Of a stretch of 64,000 nucleotides of DNA, positions 14,401 through 25,610 are shown in pieces; position 1 is the stretch's first letter, and each line of letters begins with the position of its first letter. The notes under the pieces were generated by a model. That model was given only the letters and a program-made list of their open reading frames with translations, searched no databases and was not told the origin of the DNA. The DNA comes from Lethocerus indicus (Eukaryota > Arthropoda > Insecta > Hemiptera > Belostomatidae). Where the stretch lies: the NCBI GenBank assembly GCA_019843655.1, contig JACDQD010000006.1, positions 17,006,246-17,070,245 of the forward strand, given 5' to 3'. A program made the translations under genes and the position numbers.

Positions 14401-15154
14401 TTATCCCTGAAATATCTCAGACATAATTGACTCTTACTGAATTCGATTTATTATTGTTTTCTTAAGCATGTTAATGTTGTACGAATTTCATACATCCGTG
14501 TAAAATAAATACATAAACCAAACAAATAAATAAAATAGATGTGATCTAGAACTCAACAGTTCAAAAAATTGTAAAATATTACACATCTTTAATCATTCCA
14601 AAATGTATATTTTAATTAAATAATGCCATAATATTTAGCCGTTTTTCGAAGGATAAAGTCATTTGAAATCGATTGATATTATTCTTGCCCCCGCTGTTTT
14701 AATTGCCTGAACATTAGCTAACTTTGTAGCAGGTAATATTTTATAATATCTAATTACTTAGAAATTGCCCATGGACCGCGGGGCCACGGTTCCGATACAC
14801 AAGTTTGCACCTTGTTTCTCCTTCGGTAGCTTGCGAGGGCAGAATTATATTTATAACCGGGTAGGAAATACATAGAAACAGACTAAACGGAAAACGAAAA
14901 GTGTATATATACAAAAAAAAGTAAATACTCCAGGACATTACCTGTTTTGTATAGAATAATTGGTATGGAAACGGTAACGTCAAGCAGCATACATAATATG
15001 CAAATGACAATTAAAGCACAAGGGGAGTTATTCTTCGTTTTCAAAAATTCTCTTTGTGCAGTTAGACTTCGGAATCCCGCAGCCATTTCAAAAAGCCCCT
15101 CTGTATTCGATCCCTGTTCCGCCCCCAGTTGGCCTTTTCTAAGCACTTACTTAC

Positions 15155-15252
15155 CAAAGTTGCAAGTAATTCGGGTGCAGTTCCGCCCTGACCTTATTAC
15201 ACTTAAAACGGTTACAGAGTTGAATACGTGTGAGGTTGAAAACACTCTTCAA
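15155..15252 (-). CDS. Candidate exon 3 of the same transcript
   Basis: A 98-base exon lies between the acceptor GAATGTTTACAG and the donor TTTG|GTAAGT. In phase 0, as required by the preceding candidate, it reads LKSVFNLTRIQLCNRFKCNK and VRAELHPNYLQL, leaving in phase 2. I do not recognise the family. The two cysteines and one sequon would suit a secreted protein. AT-rich DNA gives open frames of this length by chance fairly often, so the support is only the splice signals and the frame match. Confidence 0.22.
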
Positions 15253-16046
15253 CTGTAAACATTCACGATGGAATAGAAACGAGTATTAAGAATATGTCAA
15301 TCAAAAGCACTAATAAATTGCACCAATTTATTTATTTTTAGTAATTTCAACATATACATTTGATACTACATGCTAATAAAAAATTGTACACAAATTGTGC
15401 CAATGATTTCAAAATTAAAATGTTACAGAATGCTTCAGGAATGTACGATTATTTATTTAACTGATTAAAACCGCGAACGAAATAGTGTCGAATTTGAAAG
15501 TGTCGAAATCTGAAATAAATTTATTTACCGCATATATTCCTGGAAGTTTTAACTAACCACCTGTTCTCATACGCGTCTCTCATCTGCTGCAATTCTTGCC
15601 AATTAAGCTAAAATTTCTGTTCAAAGGTAAAAGATTCTTCTTTCCTTTGGAATAACTGTGCGTATTATTCAAGTGGCCCGACGATGAATTTGCTGGTCAA
15701 ATTCATTTCTAATTTTTAATAACACAAATGGACGTGAGGCCACAAACGGAGAAATGTAACGGGGAAAAAGAGAGTGTTAGCTGGTTTTAATCGGTGGAAA
15801 AGAACGAGAGAGTGAGAGAGAGGGAGGCCGAGGTGTAGTGGATGAACGTGGATCGGTTGCAAATTGAAATGTGAACTCCAGTCAGGCCCATTTCTATAAT
15901 TTGTTGTACACTGTTTTCCACATTAGGAAAATTTGAATCGAGCAATATTGGATATTTAAGGAAGCGATATAATTATAATGGAATTGTTAGTGTCACCATT
16001 ATAGGCCTTATTTCCCCATCAATTTCATCCTACAATATTGGCATTT

Positions 16047-16070
16047 ATGCAAATAGATATTTATGCAAAT
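16047..16070 (+). promoter_or_regulatory. Two octamer (POU-type) motifs, 16 bp apart
   Basis: ATGCAAAT occurs at 16047-16054 and again at 16063-16070, inside a direct repeat TTTATGCAAATAGA. POU-domain proteins bind this octamer. In AT-rich DNA single copies are expected by chance; the exact pair is less so. No linked gene is established. Confidence 0.3.
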
Positions 16071-17480
16071 AGACCTAGATATTTATACCTGGTTTAATCT
16101 TATATGAGTATTTTTTTTAATAGTAGTGATGAGGAATAACCTCATCTTCAGTCTCTAATTTCCAGTTTGTTAGTACCATTTTCGGTTTTATAATTTTGCG
16201 TCATATTGAACAATTCAAACGCTTAGGTCAGCTTGTCAGACGAGAGGATTAAAAGTGTTAACAATTACATTATCATTTATTTACTGGCCGCTTCCATAAG
16301 AGGGCTGATAAATAATTTATTATTAATTAATCATTTAAACGTAAGTTAACTGAGGCTGTTTAAAAAAGGAAGATAATATTGATGGTATTCTAGTGAATTG
16401 CCATTGCATCCAATTTAAACAATGGAATTAAATTGTTCCGAAGGGTGCAATTCTATCTTGAGATTACTCTATTTTTAATTAAATATTGGCCCGTTAATGC
16501 AATTTGTGAGATTAAAGACAAAGATGAATGATCAATTCTAAACTATTTCCATCAAATTTAACTGATATTAAAAGAGGAAAAATAAAAGGAATTGCAACTA
16601 AAGTAAAAATAAATTTAAGTAAAAGAAACCAATTTTTAATTAAGGCGGTTACTTTGCGGCGGGAGGGAAGCGAATAGGAGCCAGCCAACGGTTCCAATCC
16701 AAATTAACGTTCGCGATCCAATGATGATGGCCTCGCCGTATTGATTACGGAATTAATTTATTTTCAAAATTATCAATTTTGATCCGACTGCTTCAATTCG
16801 GATTAAATTACAAAATCCAAATCTTAATAAGGCCTAATTATTTACCGAATTAATTTCGCCGTCCCACCGTTTGAAATTGAATGTGGATTGGTTTGGGATT
16901 AAAAGGGATAACAGAACAGGGGTTCCCTTCAACGCCGATTTCATTTCGGGTTCTCGACGGGTGTTTTCATTGTCGACAAACAATTCGTGAGAATCGGTGT
17001 TCACGATATAAAATTATAATAACAGTTTGATACTCAGATACTCAGTAGTATTTTTTCGTATTATTTAGTATGTCATCCAACACACTGTGAGCAGTATAAT
17101 TTCGAATTAGAAATATCACGATGTAAAAATCCAAGAATATCCCAAAGTTCAATAAAAACCGAAATTGTTTTCCCAATTACTCCAAATTTTTTTCAGATAT
17201 TAAATTGAAACATTGACAAGAATCCTCAAGTCCGTAAGATTTTTACATTAAATATTGTAATTTATTTTTAAATTGAACTGAAATTATTTTGAACGTTTGA
17301 CACATTATGGACAGATGTTATATTAAAACGATGCGTAAACTTGATTTTCAGCCTTTCTACTTAGTATGTTCTTGGTACTAAAATTCATGGCACTTTGTCA
17401 CTCTTCAATTAGTAATCGGTTTGACACTATGGGCGAGATCCCTTCTTTCTTAGCGGTTTCTTGGTTAATGGAATACTTAC

Positions 17481-17516
17481 CTGGCACGGTACCACATTAA
17501 CTTCATTCTGGACAAC
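17481..17516 (-). CDS. Candidate microexon 2 of the same transcript
   Basis: A 36-base exon lies between ACTTTAATTCCAG and a consensus donor, CAG|GTAAGT. In the frame that matches the previous exon it reads VVQNEVNVVPCQ, phase 0 at both ends. The intron before it is 325 bp. The joined peptide has CGG...RR...PCQ, which loosely recalls a thrombospondin type 1 repeat, but the diagnostic W-x-x-C motif is not in view. No function is assigned. Confidence 0.3.
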
Positions 17517-17841
17517 CTGGAATTAAAGTCAACCATTTAGTAAGTCTAAAACACGAGGAAAAAATTTATCCCAAATATTTTTGACACCGGCTCAGCCAAT
17601 TTTCTGCATAATTATCCGGAGCAAATTCGTAATTGACGTTCACTTAACAGAAGTCGGCCCTGATGGCGTCTGACAGCCTTCCTCGGTCCTTATTAAAACG
17701 CGTGAAATCATCCACCTTATAACGCCAAGAAAATGAAAAAGCATATTTATTCTAGTTTACGTTAAAGGACTTACAACGACAACATTGTTAATTTTCCTGT
17801 CATTCATTGTTCATTTATAATTTATAAAAAACAAAACATAC

Positions 17842-17882
17842 CTTTGTAATACGCCTCTTAGTCCCGCCGCATGCACGAGGTT
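17842..17882 (-). CDS. Candidate microexon 1 of an unidentified minus-strand transcript
   Basis: A 41-base exon lies between a very good acceptor (TTTCTTGTGGCTGCAG) and the donor AAAG|GTATGT. Two frames are open. One (entering with two bases) reads PRACGGTKRRITK and leaves in phase 0; the other reads NLVHAAGLRGVLQ and leaves in phase 2. Only the first stays open through both of the next candidate exons. It could also be an untranslated exon. Confidence 0.3.
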
Positions 17883-19810
17883 CTGCAGCCACAAGAAACA
17901 AACATAAACGTAGCAAATATATTCTCGTGCTGTATAACTATCTATGTATCTATAACTGTAGGCCTAATGCATATCCACATCACAATTATATTTTTCCTTT
18001 TAGGAAATTGTCTGGAAAATAGCTTTTAAATTTGAACTTGAATAACTAGGCTTAGAATAATATCGTCCAGCTATCGATCCACCGGTCTCTTGAGACAGGG
18101 CAGAATAAACTGCTTTGGTTTGATGGGGATCGTTAATAGGAACAGCGGAGACACTATTTGGAAACTGGGGCCGCTGGGATCCCCAAATCTAGAATAATGG
18201 GAATTTGAGTGATGTCGTGTGCTGGAGCCGGCCTCATATTTAGATAGCGGCGGTCATTTGCGCCAAGCAGTCGCCAACATTGAGAAATTGCTTCGGGAGG
18301 TGTATGTAATATCTCCACAGGCGGGCCAACTTCAGGCAACATAAAATCCCGAGCACACTATAAGATACATCACTTAAATCGAGAAACTGAATGGCTTTAA
18401 TCGGTCTGAAGGTTCCTGCCTCTTATCCGAGGAATTATTATTAACGCAATCCTCGCGTTTCGTAGAATAAAACCGCTCACCTTTGACCGGCCTCACTAAG
18501 AAAGAGTACTCGACTAGTCACCTAAATAATTAACACCGTTAAGGAACCAGTCCTTCTGCGCCCTCCGAACTTGTTGAATAACTGATAACCGAAGGAAGGA
18601 GAGGCCGACAACACCAAGGGAGGATTTCAACTTTACGTGCCTAATTAATTTACAGGCTCCAATTTGTTTACTCCCAGGTTGTCTTTTAGGCCATTGAAAA
18701 CATGCTACCCGATTCCCTATTAAACGATAAATTACCTTCTCCGTGTTCAGTAATACAAATATTTAGGTTTTAACGTGTGTATTTGACTAAAGGTCGAGGC
18801 ACACCGAACGCTCGGACTTTCAGTACGGTCAACATTTAGATGAGCCAGTTTGATCAGGTCCGTTTTACTCAACGAGTCTCTATTATTTAAGCTGTACGGG
18901 TGAGTCTAAGAGAGAGAGAGGGATGGAATGAGGGCGTAGGGGTAGGGATGGTGGCTCCAAACAGGGAGGACGGTAGAATTCATCAGGAGGTAAAAGCTGG
19001 GCCGGGGGTAGGGCCGGGAGAAATAGAGGCCCTTCCGCCCCCTCCGCAACTTTTAATGTTGCGGCCGGAGAATTATGAACGGCGGTGCAGGGGCCCCTCG
19101 CCCTACTGAAAATAAATAGGGGAATGCGGGGGTTGCTCGCTCAAGCCGGGGCACACACAATCGGCAAGCCCGCAGGTATAAAACAACAACATCTGTTATA
19201 AACTCCCCGGCCTTTCCTAGTTTGAACGGTGATGGTTGAAGAGGGGGTAGTTTCCGCGGGGTTGGAAACGCCCATTACCGGCGGCCGGCCTCCCCCTCTC
19301 CATACCCCCAATAACCGCTTCCTCCCTTTCCCATTACCTTAAATACCTTTTCCGCTGAACTTTGAAGACCGCACTGATGAAGACCGTTATGGAATCCGAG
19401 CCAGTCGTTTCCGATGTACTTTAGTTGGAATGATCTTCTCTTGAACGATTTCGTTTTAATAAGTACCACGATGTGTGTATAAAATGCGTAAAATGCATCC
19501 CGGTATATATTTCTCTATTAAATTCACTCGTTTCCGTTATAAAATTAAAGTGTAGCCTTTCTCTCACTAATTTACAACTTTGATTGTCTTAAATTCTAAT
19601 ATACCATTTGTTATAATATATCCGAGTGAAATGAATCAGTATCCCGCTTAGCATCAATCAATGTTTATATACATTAATATTAGAAAACACGGATTATTTG
19701 AGACTACCAAACATCCGAATATTTTGATGGTCTAATCCATTATCCTCTGATTGGAGTTACTTTATAGATGTCCATAAAAGAGAATTTTTATCCAAACAAT
19801 GGTATATAGA

Positions 19811-20188
19811 ATACCGTAGATTTTGTGTGTTTCTGTCTCCTCTCGCTGGTTTGGTCTTTTGCTAGACCGGTTACGGTTGCTCGCCATCTTCAGTAGCGGT
19901 GTCACTTTTGGCACTTTGGATGCTTTTTGGGTATCCTCACTGCACTGTCACTGTCACTTGTCCTGTAAGGCGCTATATGTAAGGCGCTAATACTAAAATG
20001 TAAGACAGACCTTTGTTGCGGGCTAGTATTAGGTGCTCGGTACCATTGAAACTAGGAGCGCGAAGAATTGTTTCTCATAAAAATGCTTAATAAATATTTT
20101 TTATAAACGCCATTTTTTTATAATGTTATAAGGTTATAAACGCCGGAAAATGATAAACAGACAACAACCCCAAAAACCACAAAAAAGG
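19811..20188 (+). mobile_element. Foldback element, left arm and core, decayed right end
   Basis: The left arm begins ATACCGTAGATTTTGTGTG and the core runs to GAAACTAGGAGCGCGAAGAATT and ATAAAAATGCTTAATAAATA, a piece also found inverted at 36828-36890. The end at 20165-20188 (ACCCCAAAAACCACAAAAAAGG) looks like a worn right terminus (consensus AACCCCTCGCAGACCACAAAACAGG). The right border is approximate. Confidence 0.75.
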
Positions 20189-20753
20189 TATTTTAAACTA
20201 ATGGTACATAGACATTTTGTTACAATTATAGAATATTCATTTATAATTCAGTTTCTATGTTCTTCGTACAAATAATTTAGAGATTAATTGTTTTAATGAT
20301 TTGAAGGACAAATTTATTTATAGATAAATTCTTGTCCACAAATTAGAAATCTGTTGTCCTGCTTGAAATATAAAATTAAACAAATTTTGAAATGTGAAAA
20401 AAACGCGTAATGTGATGAGGCGCTTCAATCGAACCCGGGACGAATTTAATTTGTAGGACGCCGCCCGTTCTAATTAACGTGGCGGGTAAGGGAGCGGCAG
20501 AAAAGAATTTAGCCTGCCTGAAATAAGTCTTAGTGCTGTATACAAGGCCAAGGTATACATTCGAGCCAGGTATGGTCGTGTGTATGGCTAGCGGTAGGCC
20601 GGGGCTTGTAGGCAGCTTTGCGCTCCCAGCCTGTAGGCCGCGCATAAATTAACCCGGCCTAAATTATGAGGGCGTCATGCATGAGGCTTCGTACCGGCTC
20701 AAATTAGCATTCGAGAATGGAATTCGTTCCCCTGCCGGGGGATAACTGCACTA

Positions 20754-20794
20754 ATTCGACTCCCTCTCTATTCGACTCCCTCTCATTCGATCTC
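20754..20794. repeat. Short tandem repeat, 15-16 bp unit
   Basis: ATTCGACTCCCTCTCT, ATTCGACTCCCTCTC and a partial ATTCGATCTC stand head to tail at the edge of a GC-rich island. Confidence 0.88.
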
Positions 20795-22510
20795 ACCGAC
20801 ATTTGCTTCCTATTGTGAACAAATATGCAGGCAAATGGGAACGTTCGTGCCTCCTTAACCCCAACAAAATTCCTAATTTTATAATTATATTTTAGGTATT
20901 GAAATTATTTCTTCTAGATCTGCGTTTTCGGATGGACATTTAATTTTTCTGTGAAGTGTGTGGATTAGATAAAGCCATCAAAATCCTAATCACCAGTCAT
21001 ACAACATACTCGTATGTACTTCATAATACCGTTAGTTAAAATCCCTTCATTGTTTGGGTTTATCTGCCCTGTATATATAAATTGTATGACCCGTTAACAA
21101 ATTTTAACAAAAGAATGCAGGGAAACTGCATAAAAGAAGATTGTGTATTTTATTTTTATATGAACCTCAACAATCTGAGCAGTTTCCGTTTGCAAAAAAT
21201 AACTTCTTGTAGCGATTATTTTTATAGCGGGATGTAGTATTTCAATCCAAATTAATGGAATAGTTTTTAGAAGAACGTACAACAATAGGTAAACAAGGAT
21301 CTATTGTTTTAAGCCCAAAACGGAGTTTAAAACAATGCTTCTATTAATGCTTATATTAAATTGCGTATTATAGGGACGAGGGTGCATATTCGGGAAGCTT
21401 TATAAAACTTTGAGGGTCGATGTCTGGGCCTTGGGATAACGGCGGCGCTTTTACGAGTGCCCACCGCCCTATTGTCTTAAAAGGGCGGCGACGTGATCGG
21501 CAGCAACCGCTCCGCTCAAACCGGCCCTTCCTTCGTCTAGTTGAATCAAATCGACCTGAGCATCACGAACCACTTTCTTCACACTTTTCGATTCTTTCAA
21601 TTTCGAAACCCACAGTTTAAAGAGTAATCTTTTTGGATCCATTAGAGTAACAAATAACTGAAATAGGACCGCAACTATTAATGACGTTTATCCTAATGTT
21701 ATTTGACTTAAAATTGGCATACTTTCTATCAACGGAATTACGACCGAAATCTAACAGAACGCTAATAATCCATCGATCAATCAACTGGTAAAATAAAAAA
21801 TTACCACTATAATACAATATTAGACGCATTTAAATTGGGGAAATGCCCGAATATATTTCAATCTGACCTATCGAAAGGAAAGAGAATTTCATAATGGGGC
21901 AATCAAGTGCCACTCGACATTTCGATAAGATATTTCGTCATCCCGTCTTTCGGCTGAAATAATTTCATGTAATTACTCGATACTAGAAGGAAGACACGAG
22001 AGGATTGCGGGTTTAGTATCTGGTCCCTTATAATGAAGCATCGACCTGGACGTGACCTAGCTAGCGAAGCCTTACATGGGGATGCGGAGTTCTGACTCGA
22101 CACGAATAAAGTGTTGTAATATAATTAGGAGCGGCATTTAATTCTGCGAATACGAGTGCCAACATTTTTCGATCCTATTCATGTTGAAATGACGACAAAT
22201 TTCTCACGAGGAAAGATAACGACTCGGTGTTACTATTTTTCTTTTTTAAATTTTCATCAGTAGTTTTAATTAAGATATTTTAGACTTTCAGAGGCTGTTA
22301 CAGGGGCACTATTAAAAATGTATAAATTGCATGCGTAGTTTCTTCAGGTCCACTCGAGGGATCCATTGTAGGTTTGCGCGGGGAGCACCGTTCTCTATTG
22401 CAAGCGGGAAAGACAGCCAGAGGCAATTAAAAGTAAAAGCGCCTTTAAGGTTCTTAATTGGACTTGTTTCAAGTTTGAGACCCGAAACCCCCCTTTTTTT
22501 GCCTTTCCAC

Positions 22511-22538
22511 CACCTCCTCCTCCTCCTCCTTCTTCTTC
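22511..22538. repeat. (CCT/CTT)n trinucleotide tract
   Basis: CCTCCTCCTCCTCCT passes into TTCTTCTTC. The polyglycine and polyleucine open frames here are created by this tract and are not genes. Confidence 0.93.
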
Positions 22539-23616
22539 AAGAGCGAACACTTTAGAGAATTTCCCCAAGGAGGCCGGATTGAAAACCATTACATTGATAA
22601 ATGATGCATAAATTTACGCTGGCTTATTGCTGATTCGGAGTTTCACAAGTTTAAGGAGATTTAACAGTCGCTATTGAAATTGAGAATTGGCGATTTAGTG
22701 GAAGGGGGGAGGGGTTTAAGCACTTTCTTATGGCCGAAACTGTGTTTGCAGTCTTGTTATAAATCCTTCGAAATTATCGAGTACACTTCATGCCGGAGTT
22801 CGCCGAATTATAAAAATATATTTGAAAATAGTTTTTATTTCGCAGAAGAGTTACATTACATGAAATTCAGTCCTGAACTCAATTAAAATGAATGTTTTTA
22901 TAGTAAAATTCAATCTAATGCGAATTATTGCATGTGACATTCAATAAAGGTTCTATATATTTATAAAATACAATACGTACATTTCATAATTGACCCTTTA
23001 TATGTTTCCAATCACAAGATCAACATCAAAGCGATATGATTCATTCCTATTTTGTAAACCTTTTAGTGCACTAATTCGAGAATTGGCGATCCATTACATC
23101 TGTCATATACAAAAACAGCATAAACAAAAACCCAGGCGACCATTCGAATTTCATTCAGATAGTTAAATATAATTAATGTATGGCCGCAGGGTCCGCAGAG
23201 AGAATTAGTTTATTTAGGTTCTCCTTTTCATAGACTTAGTTGTCTATTATTACCAGCGATGATTTATGGGACCGAGGGGAAGAAAGTTTCGAGGATGTTT
23301 GGGGATTAATGAGTCTATTTGTGGAGCTCTATCCCCTGAACCAGAAATGATAATATCATTGGATTTTTCATTAACTAATTATGAACACCCGAATACATTT
23401 GCCGTTTAAAGCCTGTTTATACGCTGTAAAAATTGCATTCTATAATTAAATTTGTTTCTATTTCTGTTTTAGTTCAAAGATCAAATATAAATAACCGCGC
23501 TATATTGAATTCAAATATACTGGCAAATTTATCATGGAAAATATTTTACTTCAATTTCACGAAGGATTTACTGGTTAGGATTTTGAAGAAGGCCCAGCTG
23601 CGATTCATTTTGGCAG

Positions 23617-23640
23617 TTAATTGCGAATAATCGCAATTAA
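23617..23640. repeat. Perfect 10-bp inverted repeat with TAAT cores
   Basis: TTAATTGCGA and TCGCAATTAA flank a four-base ATAA loop. CGATGATTATTCG follows a few bases later. It may be a paired homeodomain-type site or a small hairpin; function unknown. Confidence 0.6.
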
Positions 23641-25093
23641 TAACGATGATTATTCGTTTTGGTGATTGCAGCTAGCAATGATTTATGGAAGGCCTACCGA
23701 GCTGTGGAGGGAGACCGAGTTGAGTGATGGAAGCGGCTTGAGACGAGCCTGTTCGGGCCACTCCCAGTAATAAACTGGCTTCACGGGGTTTGCCCGAGCT
23801 CATTTTAAAACAAACTAACAACTATTTATTTTCAACTTTATTCATTTACCCCGGACCGCTGTCAGCATATTAATCACATAGTTGTGGAGATTTCTTTCCA
23901 ACTCTGCAGCAGCATAATATACTAAAAAGGGTAAATTTCACTTTGCCAAAATTAATATTGTTAGATGAGTTTGCAAGAAAAAATTAAATTATTTGCATGT
24001 CAATTTTTTCAATTTTTACATTCCAATAATTTGACATGGTATTTTTAATTAAGTAGATACAACTGTACTTGTGTAATTGTAATATGTATACATGCAAATA
24101 TGAACATCGAGGAATATACACGGGTTAGGCAATATAATATTAACTTTCCTGGATTACTGCATTTAGTTGCAATTTAATTTATCTTTATTGAATCCTATTA
24201 TTTGACATTGACTCCCGTAAGAACTCAGCGCGGAATTTTATGGCGGAATTTCTATTTCGTGTAATATATTTCTCGTGTTTTTAGGATTTCTATGTTTTCA
24301 TGCTATGTCCAGTTCTCTGCCTTTCCCGTCCTGTGGCCGAAGTGGATAAAATGTAATTTTCAGACCGGGGGTAATATAATGAAGATCTGCATATCCTTCA
24401 ATTTTATTAATAGAAATATGTTACAATAGAACATTTAAATTATATTAACAATAAAAGGAGCAGTAATAAAACTGTGTGATAATTTTTTGTTTAAAAAGCT
24501 ACTCCATCAACATATAAAGTGCAACTTTATATTTGCATATATTACGTGATATACAGATTAAAACAAGTAACACTACATATATTGTATATACATTGAACAT
24601 CTATGTTAAACAAGAACGTAACTGATAAAAAATATAAACATCATTTTACGATTAATAACATAAGTAAAAGCTCCATTTATCAATTATGTATATATACACT
24701 TTATACAACGAATGTTTAAAATTTACTGTACATTAGAATTTATTCAACACACATTATATATTTTCATTTAAATCTAATACAATTACGAATGAATAATCGG
24801 AGTGGAACGGTAATTTATTTTAACTAAACTAAAATTTTATATACTTTTCAACATTTGGCTAGATAAAATTAGAAAAATATCCGTATCACGATATTTTATC
24901 GTGTACGGAAAACAATATCAACACAATATTTATTTTACCGCAGCTTATTTTAAACGGCAATGAGAAGAAAATACTACCATTAGCGATAATAAAATTAAAA
25001 ATATCAAAAACGATACCACGGTTAATTAAACTAGTTCGTAAATACAGAAAAAAAGACATTGACGTAATCCTTACGATGTAATCCATCATAGTC

Positions 25094-25099
25094 TTTATT
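25094..25099 (-). terminator. Candidate poly(A) signal of the adhesion gene
   Basis: AATAAA on the minus strand lies 288 bases after the TAA stop. It is the first canonical hexamer downstream; an ATTAAA variant sits nearer the stop around 25217-25222. Several more AATAAA hexamers follow in the AT-rich DNA to 24400, so longer 3' UTRs are possible. Confidence 0.4.
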
Positions 25100-25386
25100 T
25101 ACAGATTCCTTTTGCAATAAGGATCTTTTTTTTGTAATATCACATCCAATGCTTTGATATTCATCACTTGCTGTACTCAATCTGTATCAAATCGTTCGGC
25201 AGGTGTTCAAACACTGGTTTAATGATGTCTCGTCAAAATGCGTTATTTTCATTGAATTTCATGCGTTTTACATGTACACAAGGAGCGCGGCGCGGTATCG
25301 GGTGGAGGTCGGCCGGGGACCGCCTTCCCGGGCGAACATCCGAAAAGAAGTGCGATATGTCAGACACTCGGGAGAGACGGAGGAGA

Positions 25387-25610
25387 TTACTGTCGGAGGA
25401 GGGGCTCGGCGAAAGCGAAGAGGAGAGCGGCGAGAGTTAGCGCCGATGGGGGATGACCGAGGGCCGAGGTGGACGTGGCCGGGTCCAGGGTCCTGAAACT
25501 GTGCTCGGACGAAAAGTCGCTGAGACCGGCCATGTTCCTGGCGGCTACTCGAGCCACGTACTCGGTGTCCTCTTTCAGGTCGACTATCGTGTATGGGGCC
25601 CCCTCCTCAA
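25387..25610 (-). CDS. Last exon: second half of FN3 and GPI-type C-terminus
   Basis: It continues the FN3 fold with APYTIVDLKEDTEYVARVAA and RNMAGLSDFSSEHSFRTL, the usual Y-x-A-R-V-x-A-x-N-x-x-G pattern. A small-residue stretch follows (DPATSTSALGHPPS), then ALTLAALLFAFAEPLLRQ and TAA at 25389-25387. A hydrophobic tail of about 16 residues ending two residues before the stop, after a Ser/Ala/Gly-rich spacer, is the usual GPI-attachment layout. A transmembrane form would need a cytoplasmic exon, and I see no donor before the stop. The acceptor is TTTCAAATCAG, and two bases complete the isoleucine codon begun upstream. Confidence 0.9.

Larger units (their letters stand above)
8924..15154. other. 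No supported gene apart from a foldback element
   Basis: A 128-codon minus-strand frame at 10887-11273 and a hydrophobic 107-codon frame at 12718-13041 are the longest. Neither matches a family I know. The foldback copy at 10447-10843 is the only clear structure. Confidence 0.55.
15253..25093. other. Mostly noncoding; microexon candidates and one foldback element
   Basis: Apart from the candidate exons at 17481-17882, the foldback copy at 19811 and the repeats listed, I see only AT-rich DNA with GC-rich islands at about 18900-19330, 20400-20760, 21410-21540, 22330-22580 and 23690-23800. This region lies 3' of the adhesion gene. Confidence 0.55.

Noticed and set aside
22331..22589. Frames with poly-Leu or poly-Gly runs on both strands
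   Set aside because: Produced by the CCT/CTT trinucleotide tract.
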